Assembly: GCA_017447745.1 (NCBI GenBank)
Contig: JAFSMW010000169.1
Coordinates: forward strand, 1 to 61,397
Direction: 5' to 3'
DNA: 61,397 nt
From: Thermoguttaceae bacterium
GTDB taxonomy: Bacteria > Planctomycetota > Planctomycetia > Pirellulales > Thermoguttaceae
Below the pieces are notes generated by a model. That model was not told the DNA's origin. It saw nothing but the letters and a program-made list of their open reading frames with translations, and made no database searches. Below, one piece after another: positions 28,029-37,394 of this stretch (the first letter of the stretch is position 1; every line of letters starts with the position of its first letter). A program made the position numbers and the translations under genes.

Positions 28029-29333
28029 ATGTCCGAACGATACCCACATCTGAAAGAACAAGACCCCGAGATTTACGCCCTGATTCAGAAACAAGCGGCT
28101 TACGAAGCCTCAACGCTCAAAATGATTGCGTCTGAAAACTACGCATCGTACAGCGTTCTGGAAGCAACCGGTTCGTCTCTGACAAATAAATACGCCGAAG
28201 GCTATCCCGCCGCCCGTTATTACGAAGGCAACGAAGTTATCGACGAAGTCGAAAACCTCTGCATTAATCGTCTGAAGCAGGTCTTCGGCGCGGAACACGC
28301 CAACGTTCAGCCCCTGTCCGGCTCGCCGGCAAATTCGGCAGTATATCGAGCTGTCATGGCTGGCGCCGAAAAGGTGATGGGTATGCCCGTCAACCTGGGC
28401 GGACACCTCACCCACGGCTGGAAGGTCAACTTCTCCGGCATGGATTACACGCAAGTCCCGTTCGGACCGTCTCCGGAAACCGGTTTGCTGGACTACGACC
28501 AGATTCGCGAAATCGCTAAGGCGGAACGACCGCGCATGATTTGGTGCGGCGCAACAGCGTATCCGCGTCGTATTGATTACGAGAAGTTTGCTGAGATCGC
28601 CGCAGAAGTCGACGCCTATCTGGTCGCGGACATCGCGCACATTTCCGGCTTGATCGCCGGCGGCGCCCTGCCCTCCCCGGTTCCGTACTGCGACATCGTT
28701 ACAAGCACAACTCACAAAATGATGCGCGGTCCACGCAGCGGGTTCATCCTCTGCAAGGAAGCAGACCGTTATCAGGAAAAATACTATCCAACCAGCAAGT
28801 TCAATCTGGCTAAACGTATTGACCGCGCCGTCTTCCCCGGACTGCAGGGCGGACCGCACGAAAACGTTATTGCCGCCATGGCTGTCGCCTTTGGCGAAGC
28901 GCTCAAGCCGGAATTCAAAGACTACGCCGCTCAGGTGATTAAAAACGCGCGTCATCTGGGCGAATGTCTGGTTAGAGAAGGCGTCAACCTCGCCACCGGC
29001 GGAACGGACACCCACATGCTTCTGCTGGACTTCCGCAACGAAGAATTCACGGGAAAAGACATGTCCGACGCTCTCGCAAAGGCGGGAATTATCGCCAACT
29101 TCAACATGGTTCCTGGCGATCAGCGCAAACCGACCGTTACCAGCGGCGTCCGTATGGGAACAGGCGCTCTGACGACCATGGGTATGAAAGAAAAAGACAT
29201 GGAACAGGTCGCCAGCTGGATTATCCGAATCGTCCGCGCCATGCCAGACGCATCCGCCGTTTCAGCGCAGATTCGCGGCGAAGTCGCCGAATACTGCAAG
29301 CAGTTCAAGGTTCCCGGACTGTACGAGGAATGA
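28029..29333 (+). CDS. glyA: Serine hydroxymethyltransferase
   Basis: Cytoplasmic PLP enzyme converting serine and tetrahydrofolate to glycine and 5,10-methylene-THF, the main source of one-carbon units. 434 aa, normal bacterial length. Visible marks: the N-terminal SENYAS block, NKYAEGYPAARYYEGNE, the LSGSPAN stretch, and the PLP lysine Lys230 in TTHKMMRGPR. The C-terminal domain contains TSGVRMGTGALTT. No Shine-Dalgarno is visible (CAATCCATTTACC before ATG). It is monocistronic with its own promoter. Confidence 0.97.
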   Translation: MSERYPHLKEQDPEIYALIQKQAAYEASTLKMIASENYASYSVLEATGSSLTNKYAEGYPAARYYEGNEVIDEVENLCINRLKQVFGAEHANVQPLSGSPANSAVYRAVMAGAEKVMGMPVNLGGHLTHGWKVNFSGMDYTQVPFGPSPETGLLDYDQIREIAKAERPRMIWCGATAYPRRIDYEKFAEIAAEVDAYLVADIAHISGLIAGGALPSPVPYCDIVTSTTHKMMRGPRSGFILCKEADRYQEKYYPTSKFNLAKRIDRAVFPGLQGGPHENVIAAMAVAFGEALKPEFKDYAAQVIKNARHLGECLVREGVNLATGGTDTHMLLLDFRNEEFTGKDMSDALAKAGIIANFNMVPGDQRKPTVTSGVRMGTGALTTMGMKEKDMEQVASWIIRIVRAMPDASAVSAQIRGEVAEYCKQFKVPGLYEE

Positions 29334-29432
29334 GCGGCGGCATGAGAACGTGGTAATCGCTTAGTTGTACTCGGCAAGCACAATGAACGCTTGCGTCCTA
29401 ACCACTATCCACAAAAAACTTACCACTACTAA

Positions 29433-29456
29433 CTACTGCCTACTGTCTATTGCCTA
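29433..29456 (-). repeat. Heptamer tandem repeat next to a start codon
   Basis: Inverted GGCAGTA-family array ending six bases before the ATG at 29463, where a ribosome-binding site would be expected. Confidence 0.7.
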
Positions 29457-29462
29457 ATCCGT

Positions 29463-29870
29463 ATGTCCGAAACAGACAACGCCGAACTGACGCCTCAAAT
29501 TAACATTTTCCTCGATAGTAAAGATTACATTTACCATCCCGGAGACTGCTTAACAGGTTTCTACACCATTCTGGACGTTATAACCGACCAGATTGTTTCT
29601 GTAGAGCTAACTGTATTTTGGCATACGGAAGGCAAAGGCGATGAAGACTTGACGATTATAGACTATCAATTGCTTTCTCGCCGAAAGGAAGACTGGATCA
29701 ATCCAAACACTCCCATTAAAATCGAAACCACTTTACCGTTATCGCCGCTAAGTTACGAAGGAACGTTAATCAAAATTCGCTGGGCGGTTCGCGTTTGCAT
29801 GACTCTTGATTCCGGAAAAGAAATCGTATCGGAACGAGTTTTTTTCCTGAAAAAGCACGAGTCCGTGTAA
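29463..29870 (+). CDS. Small arrestin-like protein, function unknown
   Basis: 135 aa, no signal peptide or membrane segment, so cytoplasmic. The pattern of strands (INIFLDSKDYIYHPGD, LTGFYTILD, IVSVELTVFWHTEGKG, then a C-terminal RWAVRVCMTLDSGKEIVSE) resembles a single arrestin/Spo0M-like beta-sandwich domain. That fold call is from strand pattern only. It sits between glyA and an ECF sigma gene, with 76 bases to the latter, and could be co-transcribed with it. Confidence 0.6.
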   Translation: MSETDNAELTPQINIFLDSKDYIYHPGDCLTGFYTILDVITDQIVSVELTVFWHTEGKGDEDLTIIDYQLLSRRKEDWINPNTPIKIETTLPLSPLSYEGTLIKIRWAVRVCMTLDSGKEIVSERVFFLKKHESV

Positions 29871-29946
29871 AATAATACATCATTACCCCCTGTTTTATAA
29901 AATCGTAAAAAATAAACCAAACCATTTTTCTTTCTTTTGCGTATAA

Positions 29947-30591
29947 ATGGAAGGACTTGTAAATAAAGCCGATAAGAACCAGGCGTTTAATTATTCAGAC
30001 GCTTCAGACGAGGAACTGCTTGAACGTTTTAACAGTCAAGCCGATTCGCGCGCCTTTGAGGTTTTGATTCAGCGATATGAAGCTCCATTGTTTAATTATC
30101 TGTTTCGATATTTAAGCAATCGGGAAGCTGCTGAAGACGTGTTCCAAGCGTCGTTTTTACAGGTCTATTCCAAAAGCGATCAGTTTGATTCGTCCAAAAA
30201 GTTCAAACCGTGGTTGTACACGGTTGCAACCAATCAGGCAATAGATTATCAACGTCGAAACCATCGTAAAACGACCATTAGTCTGGACGCTTCCTACGGT
30301 GGAGAAGACGATGAATCTACCGGATCGCTGCAGGAAATTTTAGCCTCCGCAGAACAGGATCCTACGTTTTCCATGGACTCTGCAGAGCAGGCTCAGCTTG
30401 TTCGCCAAGCTGTAGATGAACTTCCGGATATTCTCAAAGAAACCGTTTATTTGGTTTACTTTGAAGAAATGAAGTACAAAGACGCCGCAGACATCTTAGG
30501 CATTCCTGTTGGAACGGTTAAGAGTCGCCTCCATGCAGCAATGGTAAAACTGGCTGAAAAGCTTGTCGAACGGAAAGAAACAAACGAATAA
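29947..30591 (+). CDS. ECF-type RNA polymerase sigma factor
   Basis: 214 aa. Region 2 about 28-95 (FNYLFRYLSNREAAEDVFQ, then PWLYTVATNQAIDYQRR) and region 4 about 155-208 (LKETVYLVYFEEMKYKDAA, IPVGTVKSRLH). There is no region 3, as expected for the extracytoplasmic-function group. It would direct polymerase to an unknown regulon. The downstream gene encodes a one-helix membrane protein with an anti-sigma-like N terminus, so the pair is probably a sigma/anti-sigma unit, although a 325-base gap separates them. Confidence 0.92.
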   Translation: MEGLVNKADKNQAFNYSDASDEELLERFNSQADSRAFEVLIQRYEAPLFNYLFRYLSNREAAEDVFQASFLQVYSKSDQFDSSKKFKPWLYTVATNQAIDYQRRNHRKTTISLDASYGGEDDESTGSLQEILASAEQDPTFSMDSAEQAQLVRQAVDELPDILKETVYLVYFEEMKYKDAADILGIPVGTVKSRLHAAMVKLAEKLVERKETNE

Positions 30592-30762
30592 TTGTTAACA
30601 TTTAACATATAACCTGATAAAATATTCCTTTTTTACCGATAATACCAAATGGGGTTAAGTTTCACGTTTTAATACTCCTTATTCACAATTATTTTCATTC
30701 AGATATACCTTAATGATTTGTAAAGAAAACGTCGAAGTTGGTCAATACACCAAAACGCAAAA

Positions 30763-30790
30763 TTCATACAATCAGTATATTTGATATAAT
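30763..30790 (+). promoter_or_regulatory. Possible promoter of the anti-sigma-like gene
   Basis: TTCATA (30763-30768), 16-base spacer, TATAAT (30785-30790), in the 325-base gap 30592-30916. An alternative (TTGTCA near 30790) overlaps. Otherwise the gap is AT-rich and holds no gene that I can see. Confidence 0.35.
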
Positions 30791-30916
30791 TGTCATGTTG
30801 GCATATTGGATAATAAATGCATATTTTCAGGCAAGTATTACCACTAACATTAAAGACGCGCCATAGGCGTTCCGGTTTGTAAACTTATGTGTTGGCGTAA
30901 TGCCATTTATTGTATC

Positions 30917-31765
30917 ATGAACGATAACGAAATCAATGTTTTGTTAGACTTTTTTGTAGGCGGTTTAGATTCGACAGAATCTGCAAACGTTACACAAAAA
31001 ATTAATTCCCACCCGTTGTGGTCAAAAACATACAATCAGCTTTCTCGTGTTTTCAGCAGTCTTGATACAATAAAAAAACAGAACAGCCAACAAACGGCTC
31101 CTGCCGGTCTGGCAAGTAAAACATTTCAAAGAATCCTCGAACAGGAAAACGCTCAACAGGACAATCCAATATACATTGCTCAAAAAGAGTCGTCGAAACA
31201 AACCGTTCAACCAACCTCTCATAAACGCTTAACTTCAGTCAAACCGTCTTTTCTGGCTCTTTCCGCATGCACCGGATTTTTGCTGGTTTTCGTTCTGGCG
31301 TTTGTCGCATTCAGTTTTCGCAATCAATCTGTCAATAACTTTAATAACATTGCTAACATAAAACATTCGTCCAACCATTCAGACGCCAATACGCCAACAG
31401 ATTCAGATTTTTACGGTAATTTTGCCGTTACTGGCGCTCAGCAGCCCTCTTCGTCATTCTTCTTCTGTGCTAACAACGCTTCAAACGATCTTACGCCGGT
31501 TACTTTTTCCAACAATAATAGCGTTATCATCAATTCTTCTCAAGAGCCCGTCAACATGGTTCCGTCATCGCTTTCCAGCATGCCAGAACAAAAGGTTAGA
31601 ACGATTAAAATGGCTTGCCCGGACAATGTCGCCGTCTTTTCGTCCCAGCCAAACGATCATCAAATTATTATCGTCCCGCAGCCTCATTTCCCAAATGAAC
31701 TGCAAGACGTTCAGGACGTCTTTAACCAAACCAACGCCAATTTTGTCGTTCCTGTAAACTACTAA
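30917..31765 (+). CDS. Probable membrane anti-sigma factor
   Basis: 282 aa from the start at 30917; an earlier in-frame start at 30887 is possible. N-terminal about 45 residues (NEINVLLDFFVGGLDSTES) have the helical look of anti-sigma sensor domains, though no zinc-binding HxxxCxxC motif is present. One membrane helix about 113-135, then a Ser/Asn-rich extracytoplasmic region that reads poorly conserved. The assignment depends mainly on position after the ECF sigma gene and topology. Alternative: an unrelated bitopic protein. Confidence 0.6.
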   Translation: MNDNEINVLLDFFVGGLDSTESANVTQKINSHPLWSKTYNQLSRVFSSLDTIKKQNSQQTAPAGLASKTFQRILEQENAQQDNPIYIAQKESSKQTVQPTSHKRLTSVKPSFLALSACTGFLLVFVLAFVAFSFRNQSVNNFNNIANIKHSSNHSDANTPTDSDFYGNFAVTGAQQPSSSFFFCANNASNDLTPVTFSNNNSVIINSSQEPVNMVPSSLSSMPEQKVRTIKMACPDNVAVFSSQPNDHQIIIVPQPHFPNELQDVQDVFNQTNANFVVPVNY

Positions 31766-31855
31766 TAGCTGTTCTGTTGATACGCGCCAATTGTTTTGAA
31801 GCAGCGCCTAAAACAGAATTAACGCTCGTCTTTTCCCATTCGAGTCATAACAAAC

Positions 31856-33631
31856 ATGATTAAATTCATTGCTCGGCTGACGCTTGGATTCCTCCTGCTG
31901 CTGTCGACAATGACGTTTATTCTGGTCAACGTTCCCGTCGTTCGAGACGTCGCCAAAAGCAAAATGCCGCTGGTGTTCATTTCTGTCGGGATTTCTGAAG
32001 CGCTGGCTCTAATTACAGTTTGCGGACTGTTGTACGCTTATAACGTTCTCCATATCTGGAAAAAGAGCATCGGAACAGAGGGCGAATTATTTGTACTCCT
32101 GCTTACCGGGTTTTCCGCCTGGGCAACTCTCCGGTTCCCGATCTGGACGCGCTGGGGATTTATAAAACGGTTCTGTGAACTTCAATCCATTGACGCCGAC
32201 AAATACGAGCAGCTGTTTTATCAGCTGGGCGTTGTCGCCGCTGTTTTATGCGTTCCATTTCTGTACGTCGGCTGGCGATGGCTATACGCAAAATTCATGC
32301 CGGGCATTGTCCGATTCTTTCAGAGTTTAACCAGAGCGGAATGGCTGTATTTCAGCCTGTTCTGGGCGCTGGGAACCGTTCTCCTTGTAACGATTTCTTT
32401 TCAGACGTCGGTTTTTACTTTTCCCATGCCGATAGAAAAGCCGGACGAAGAATTCCCGATGGGAATTTCCGTCAGCGACTCAGCGCTGTTGATTAACGGC
32501 GATACGTTTTGCAACAATACGTCCAGCGCCAACGACGTTCGACAGCCTCTGTTCGCCATTTTTAGCGCTCCGTTTGCGATGTTTTCCCATGCCATGGCGT
32601 CAACTCTTTGCCTGACTCTGCCGGGCGTTTTTGAATACAAGTACATCTACGCCATCGCGATTGCTTTTTGGCAAATCGGAGCGTTTGCAGTTGTAGGGTT
32701 GCTTCTAAGAAGAATCGTAGCCTCGTTTACAGACGAATCCTTTTCGTGGGCGGTTGTATTCCTGTACAGCGTCAGCTGGTCAACGGTAATTTTCGCCCTG
32801 ACGGTAGAACAATACGCATTCTCTCTGCTGGCTTTGATTATTTTTATCGCCTACTGCGTCCTGATTTATCAAAAACAAAGCAATGAAGACCAGCAAGAGA
32901 ATTCACTCGACTTTTCCCTGATTGCCATGGCGGCAATTGGAACGATTACAACTTCGCTCGTTCCTGTCGTTTATTTTACAATCGCGACCGCAAAGAAGAT
33001 CAAATCGTTTGTCAATCAAACTATTGAGATTATCGCCGTTGGATTGGGATCTGTTATTGTCTTTAGCAAATTTGGGTTACTGTTCAATCTCAATCAGCGC
33101 GTAGAAGCGCTTTCCGCATACGCAGATATGGATTCCAGCCAGCTGGGACCTGTCAGTAAAATTCAGCAATATCTGCACTTCGCCTATTCAACGTTTTTCT
33201 CGCCCGCTGTTTTCTACAAACACGGCGTTGTTCTGGAAGTTTTGCCGCAGGACATTCCGATCACCGTTTATATCGGTTCGATACTAATTTCCGCCTTTTG
33301 CGCGCTGGGATTCATCCTGTTTTTTAAGAACCGATTCGTCCAATGCTCTGCATTATGGATTCTGTTTGGATTCTTCCTCATGGGCGTCATGGGCTGGGGA
33401 AGCCGAGAAAACGGCATGGCGCTTTATGCCTCGTATTTCGCTTGGGCGTATATCCCGCTAGCCGTCCTGCCGGTATTCAAACTGACGGGTAACAACTACG
33501 TCCGTCTGGGAACGTCAATCGTAACGATTCTGGCTATTATTGTTGCAATGGAAACGTTCTCCTCCGTTTGGGATATCGTGGAACAATCCAAAGACTTCAT
33601 GCTTCTCACGCCGGTAAATAGCTATATGTAA
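31856..33631 (+). CDS. Polytopic membrane protein, possibly GT-C-like
   Basis: 591 aa with roughly twelve or more hydrophobic helices spread over the whole length and no signal peptide beyond the first helix. A loop about 180-215 follows the fourth or fifth helix (MPIEKPDEEFPMG, then a DTFCNNTS stretch). The alternation of long loop and helix pairs resembles GT-C membrane glycosyltransferases, but I see no decisive DD/DE catalytic motif, so I leave it unassigned. It starts 90 bases after the anti-sigma-like gene and converges on the PIN/TRAM gene, 17 bases apart. Confidence 0.65.
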   Translation: MIKFIARLTLGFLLLLSTMTFILVNVPVVRDVAKSKMPLVFISVGISEALALITVCGLLYAYNVLHIWKKSIGTEGELFVLLLTGFSAWATLRFPIWTRWGFIKRFCELQSIDADKYEQLFYQLGVVAAVLCVPFLYVGWRWLYAKFMPGIVRFFQSLTRAEWLYFSLFWALGTVLLVTISFQTSVFTFPMPIEKPDEEFPMGISVSDSALLINGDTFCNNTSSANDVRQPLFAIFSAPFAMFSHAMASTLCLTLPGVFEYKYIYAIAIAFWQIGAFAVVGLLLRRIVASFTDESFSWAVVFLYSVSWSTVIFALTVEQYAFSLLALIIFIAYCVLIYQKQSNEDQQENSLDFSLIAMAAIGTITTSLVPVVYFTIATAKKIKSFVNQTIEIIAVGLGSVIVFSKFGLLFNLNQRVEALSAYADMDSSQLGPVSKIQQYLHFAYSTFFSPAVFYKHGVVLEVLPQDIPITVYIGSILISAFCALGFILFFKNRFVQCSALWILFGFFLMGVMGWGSRENGMALYASYFAWAYIPLAVLPVFKLTGNNYVRLGTSIVTILAIIVAMETFSSVWDIVEQSKDFMLLTPVNSYM

Positions 33632-33648
33632 ACTCCGCCCAAGAGTTT

Positions 33649-34701
33649 TTAATCATGAGCGTCAGACTTCTTTTCCATTTTCCCGAAAACAAGTCTCCCG
33701 GCGCTGGTCTGTAACACGCTCGTTACGGAAACTCGAATCAGCTTGCCAATTTCAGAACGACCGTTATCAACGACAACCATCGTACCGTCAGGCAAATAGC
33801 CGCAGCCCTGTTGCGGTTCTTCGCCAGCTTTGACAAGCAGAACTTCCAACTGCTCGCCAGGCACAAACACCTGTTTGAGTGCATTGGATAAATCGTTCAA
33901 ATTCAAAGACTGCGTTCCATGAACCTGAGCAACTTTCGATAAATTATAATCGCTCGTTATAAGCTTGCCTTCCAGCTGCTTGGTCAGAATTACAAGTCGC
34001 AACTCCTTCGGATGCTGTAACAATTCCGGGGAATCCGAGTCCAAAACTCTTAAATCAACCCGAGAGTCGTTTTGCAGACGATTGAGAATATCCAAACCGC
34101 GGCGACCGCGCGCCCGACGAAGCTTGTCAGAACTGTCTGCATAACTTTGGATTTCAGACACTACGCTTCGCGGAATTATAAGAGGGCAGTCGAAAATGCC
34201 AGTCTCCAAAATATCGACAATACGACCGTCAATAACCGCGGACGTATCCAGAACGTAAGGACGCGAACTGCGAATGTCTTTCTTGAACTCAACGTAAGGA
34301 AGTATCATTCGGAAGTCGCCTCGCGTCTGCAATAGCAAGCTCGTTGTTATATAACAAGTTACTATTGAGATCAGCAGCTTGACAATCGGCTGTAAGGACG
34401 ATAGAAATGGACTCTCCTTGAGTTTATCCGTTGGAAACAGCGGCGTAAGAGCCAAAGAAAACATGTACGAAATTATCAATCCGACAATCAGCCCAAAATA
34501 AACCGCGGTAATCGCATCAATCTTTTTACGAGGGATCAAAATATCAACTAAAATGACAACTCCCGCCAACGCCAACAAAGAAACAAAAATAAGCGGCGGC
34601 GCCCAGGGAGACTGCCCGGTCAATTCTGGCGAATTGATTATCGTTACGCCCAGACCGCTCATCATAGCAACAAACAATATACGAAGTATTATCAAAATCA
34701 T
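33649..34701 (-). CDS. YacL-type membrane PIN/TRAM domain protein
   Basis: 350 aa: four membrane helices about 1-125, then a PIN nuclease domain about 148-265 (DTSAVIDGRIVDI with its acidic residue, later RARGRRGLDIL and KLITSDYNLSKVA), then a TRAM RNA-binding domain about 275-340 (GEQLEVLLVKAGEEPQQGCGYL). This is the membrane PIN/TRAM layout of B. subtilis YacL; the exact RNA target is unknown. Conserved PIN acidic residues appear intact, so nuclease activity is plausible. It is monocistronic with a separate promoter. Confidence 0.88.
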   Translation of the reverse strand: MILIILRILFVAMMSGLGVTIINSPELTGQSPWAPPLIFVSLLALAGVVILVDILIPRKKIDAITAVYFGLIVGLIISYMFSLALTPLFPTDKLKESPFLSSLQPIVKLLISIVTCYITTSLLLQTRGDFRMILPYVEFKKDIRSSRPYVLDTSAVIDGRIVDILETGIFDCPLIIPRSVVSEIQSYADSSDKLRRARGRRGLDILNRLQNDSRVDLRVLDSDSPELLQHPKELRLVILTKQLEGKLITSDYNLSKVAQVHGTQSLNLNDLSNALKQVFVPGEQLEVLLVKAGEEPQQGCGYLPDGTMVVVDNGRSEIGKLIRVSVTSVLQTSAGRLVFGKMEKKSDAHD

Positions 34702-34762
34702 ATTTAGTCCTCAAGAACAAATGTATATATAAAATGTATGTATATCATATGATTATATAATA

Positions 34763-34791
34763 AAAATAATACAACTTTGCCTCTTTGTCAA
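34763..34791 (-). promoter_or_regulatory. Predicted promoter of the PIN/TRAM gene
   Basis: Minus strand TTGACA (34786-34791), 17-base spacer, TATTTT (34763-34768). The -35 is perfect consensus. The gap 34702-35023 contains this promoter and the rplQ terminator; otherwise I see nothing in it. Confidence 0.5.
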
Positions 34792-34967
34792 GAGACTAAA
34801 TGAAAAAAACGCAAATTCTTTCATTAAAACCTGAATAAGCGTCCGAACGAATCGTTTATTCTGCAAATAAACCCTTGTTTTCGTTAAAAAAAGTTCCCCT
34901 TTCAGATTAAATACAGGCGTTTTTCAGAGAATTTTCGCCAACAATCCGCTTGCAAATATAATAAAAA

Positions 34968-35000
34968 AACCGAAGACAATATAAACAATTGCCTTCGGTT
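34968..35000 (-). terminator. Intrinsic terminator after rplQ
   Basis: Minus strand stem AACCGAAG-GCAAT with ATTG-TCTTCGGTT, a short AT loop and a following T-run (TTTTTTTATTAT). It lies 23 bases after the rplQ stop and closes the ribosomal protein cluster. Confidence 0.88.
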
Positions 35001-35023
35001 CAATAATATGTTTTAGCGCTAAA

Positions 35024-35656
35024 TTATTCTTCAGATTCAACAACAGGCTGCTGAGCCTGAACCTTGTTTCGTTCAAACGCGCCTTCATTGCGACCAACGA
35101 ATTCCAGAATCGCGCGATCGCCAGCGTCTCCCAAACGCGGGGTAGCCAACTTCAGAATACGAGTGTACCCGCCAGCGCGTTCGGCATAACGAGGAGCAAT
35201 CTTGTCAAACAAAATGGCTACGGCAATCTTGTCGCGAAGAATATCATAAGCACGACGACGAGCGGCAACTACCGGAGCAATTGCTGCAACCCATTGGGCA
35301 TGCTTTTCGCTTTCACGCCAAGTCTTCCAGCCGTCAGACTTGCGATCGCCATCAAAATCGAGTTCATCAGCCGCCTTCTGAGCTTCCAGAACGCTCTTAG
35401 CCAACGTAACGAGCTTCTCAACCATCGGACGAACTTCTTTCGCCTTCGGGAGAGTGGTGATAATTCGACCCTGAATTTTGGCGTCCGGTTTAACGGTACG
35501 AATTTGTTTGCCGGTTTTGCCAACATTGTAATTATACTTATCGTAATCTTCCGCCGTCGCTTCGGTAAGAATTAACGATGTCGCAAGCATACGCTTCAAA
35601 GCGCGCTGATGATTCGGATTACGTCCAAGTTTTCGACCAATATTTCGATGTCGCAT
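35024..35656 (-). CDS. rplQ: Large ribosomal subunit protein bL17, extended
   Basis: 50S subunit protein at the exit-tunnel side. 210 aa against about 120-130 in most bacteria. The family core is clear: MRHRNIGRKLGRNPNHQRAL, then RIITTLPKAKEVRPMVEKL and RAGGYTRILKL. Two extra blocks interrupt it: about 32-62 (around DYDKYNYNVGK) and about 92-135 (around RKSDGWKTWRE), plus a short acidic tail. Last gene of the cluster, 108 bases after rpoA. Confidence 0.93.
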   Translation of the reverse strand: MRHRNIGRKLGRNPNHQRALKRMLATSLILTEATAEDYDKYNYNVGKTGKQIRTVKPDAKIQGRIITTLPKAKEVRPMVEKLVTLAKSVLEAQKAADELDFDGDRKSDGWKTWRESEKHAQWVAAIAPVVAARRRAYDILRDKIAVAILFDKIAPRYAERAGGYTRILKLATPRLGDAGDRAILEFVGRNEGAFERNKVQAQQPVVESEE

Positions 35657-35764
35657 TGTACTACTGCTTGTAAAAAAATGTTATTCTTGTAAACCCGGCA
35701 AAAGCGACGCGCCTTAACCGGGAAAAATTCTCAACGATTCACATCGTGAAGATACATATATTTA

Positions 35765-36763
35765 TTACTGGAAGGGATTTGTATAAGCCGGAGGCAAACG
35801 CATTCCGAGCTGCAAGCCCATCTCCGCCAACTTTTCGCGAACTTCTTTCAAAGTCGTGTCGCCAAAATTACGAACGTCCAACAATGATTCTTCCGAACGC
35901 GAAACCAGCTCTCGAACCGTCATAATATGTTCAGCTTCAAGGCAATTCGTAGCGCGAACCGACAAATGCAAATCAGCAATCGAACGCGATAACTTCAATT
36001 CGACTTCTGGAGGCAACCCATCGGAACGAGCGTTTTTGACTTCAGAATGAATCTGAGATCCAAGTTCCGAATATTGAACAAAAGGGTTGAGGTGTTTGCG
36101 AAGGATTTTCGCCGATTCTACCAACGCCATCTCGGGAGCCAGAGAACCGTCCGTCCAAATCTCAAATATGAGCTTGTCATAATTGGTCTTCTGACCAACT
36201 CGAGTTTCTTCAATCGCATATCGAACGCGAACAACCGGGCTGAAAGCAGCGTCGACCGGAATAACGCCAATTTCCTGATTCTGGTTTTTACGCTCCGCTA
36301 CCGGAACATAACCGCGTCCTTTTTCAACGACCATTTCCATTACAAACGATACGTCGCCGGTAAGCGTTGCAATGACATGATCTTTGTTGATGACTTCTAC
36401 CATATCGTCGGTGATAATATCAGCTCCGGTAATGACACCCTTGCTGTGTTTCTCAATACGGAGCGTACGAGGCTGATCCGACATGGATTTTACAATTAAC
36501 GATTTAACGTTAAGAACGATTTCTGTTACGTCTTCATAAACGCCTGAAATTGTCATGAATTCATGACTGACGCCCTGAATCTTGATTTGCGTAACAGCGC
36601 TGCCTTCCAGACTGGAAAGCATAATTCGACGAAGGCTGTTGCCAATCGTTACGCCGAACCCATGTTCGAAAGGCTCAACTACAAACTTGGCATAAGTTGA
36701 CCCTTCATTTTTTTCACATGATAATTGATTGGGAAGTTCCAAACCACGCCATCGAATTCGCAT
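35765..36763 (-). CDS. rpoA: DNA-directed RNA polymerase subunit alpha
   Basis: Assembles the polymerase core and contacts upstream promoter DNA and activators. 332 aa, normal length. N-terminal domain with [20 protein letters not shown] and [12 protein letters not shown]-terminal helix-hairpin-helix domain about 245-320 ([16 protein letters not shown], then [14 protein letters not shown]). It follows rpsK; rpsD, which sits between them in many bacteria, is absent. The 140-base leader is rich in inverted repeats. Confidence 0.97.
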   Translation of the reverse strand: MRIRWRGLELPNQLSCEKNEGSTYAKFVVEPFEHGFGVTIGNSLRRIMLSSLEGSAVTQIKIQGVSHEFMTISGVYEDVTEIVLNVKSLIVKSMSDQPRTLRIEKHSKGVITGADIITDDMVEVINKDHVIATLTGDVSFVMEMVVEKGRGYVPVAERKNQNQEIGVIPVDAAFSPVVRVRYAIEETRVGQKTNYDKLIFEIWTDGSLAPEMALVESAKILRKHLNPFVQYSELGSQIHSEVKNARSDGLPPEVELKLSRSIADLHLSVRATNCLEAEHIMTVRELVSRSEESLLDVRNFGDTTLKEVREKLAEMGLQLGMRLPPAYTNPFQ

Positions 36764-36804
36764 GGATATCTCCAGTTGAGTTAAAGTGCATGCATCTTAT
36801 CACA

Positions 36805-36880
36805 TGAACCTGAGCTGAGAATTTTGTGCACTGGTAAATTCAATTCCTTTGAAATGCTATTCAAAGAACAGTCAGGTTCA
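36805..36880 (-). promoter_or_regulatory. Nested hairpins in the rpsK-rpoA leader
   Basis: Outer stem TGAACCTGA (36805-36813) with TCAGGTTCA (36872-36880), and inside it CTTTGAA (36847-36853) with TTCAAAG (36860-36866). Both are perfect. The structure would form in mRNA just ahead of rpoA, a position where ribosomal protein feedback acts in other bacteria. The regulator, if any, is not identified. Confidence 0.45.
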
Positions 36881-36903
36881 ACACGAACTTTGTCGGCGTC
36901 AAA

Positions 36904-37284
36904 TCAGACGCGACGGCGTTTCTTTGGTCGGCACCCATTATGCGGCAATGGGGTTGTGTCTTCAATTGATTTTACTACAAGACCAGCAGCCTGAAGAGCT
37001 GTAATGGCGCTTTCACGACCTCCTCCAGGCCCCTTAACCTTGACTTCAACTTCTTTCATACCGAACTTGATCGCTTTCTCAGCTGCCTGCTGAGCCGCCA
37101 TCTGCCCGGCAAAAGGCGTACTCTTGCGGCTGCCCTTGAAACCATTGGTTCCAGCGGTTGCCCAACAAAGAACGTCGCCTTTCATATCTGTAATACTGAC
37201 ATTCGTGTTATTGAACGTCGCTTTGATGTACGCGATGCCCGCCGTTACATTACGACGAACTTTACGCTTTTTTGCCTTTGCCAC
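36904..37284 (-). CDS. rpsK: Small ribosomal subunit protein uS11
   Basis: 30S platform protein. 126 aa. Conserved stretches: [46 protein letters not shown] and the C-terminal [12 protein letters not shown]. The gap of 110 bases to rpsM is longer than usual. Confidence 0.97.
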   Translation of the reverse strand: MAKAKKRKVRRNVTAGIAYIKATFNNTNVSITDMKGDVLCWATAGTNGFKGSRKSTPFAGQMAAQQAAEKAIKFGMKEVEVKVKGPGGGRESAITALQAAGLVVKSIEDTTPLPHNGCRPKKRRRV

Positions 37285-37394
37285 TTTATACTCCTGTTCA
37301 AATGCAATTCAGAATCAAATATTCACCTGATGGACTACTATCGAATCAGCAAATGGCAGCTTTGCAAAATTCAGCAAACACTGCCAATGTGAAC

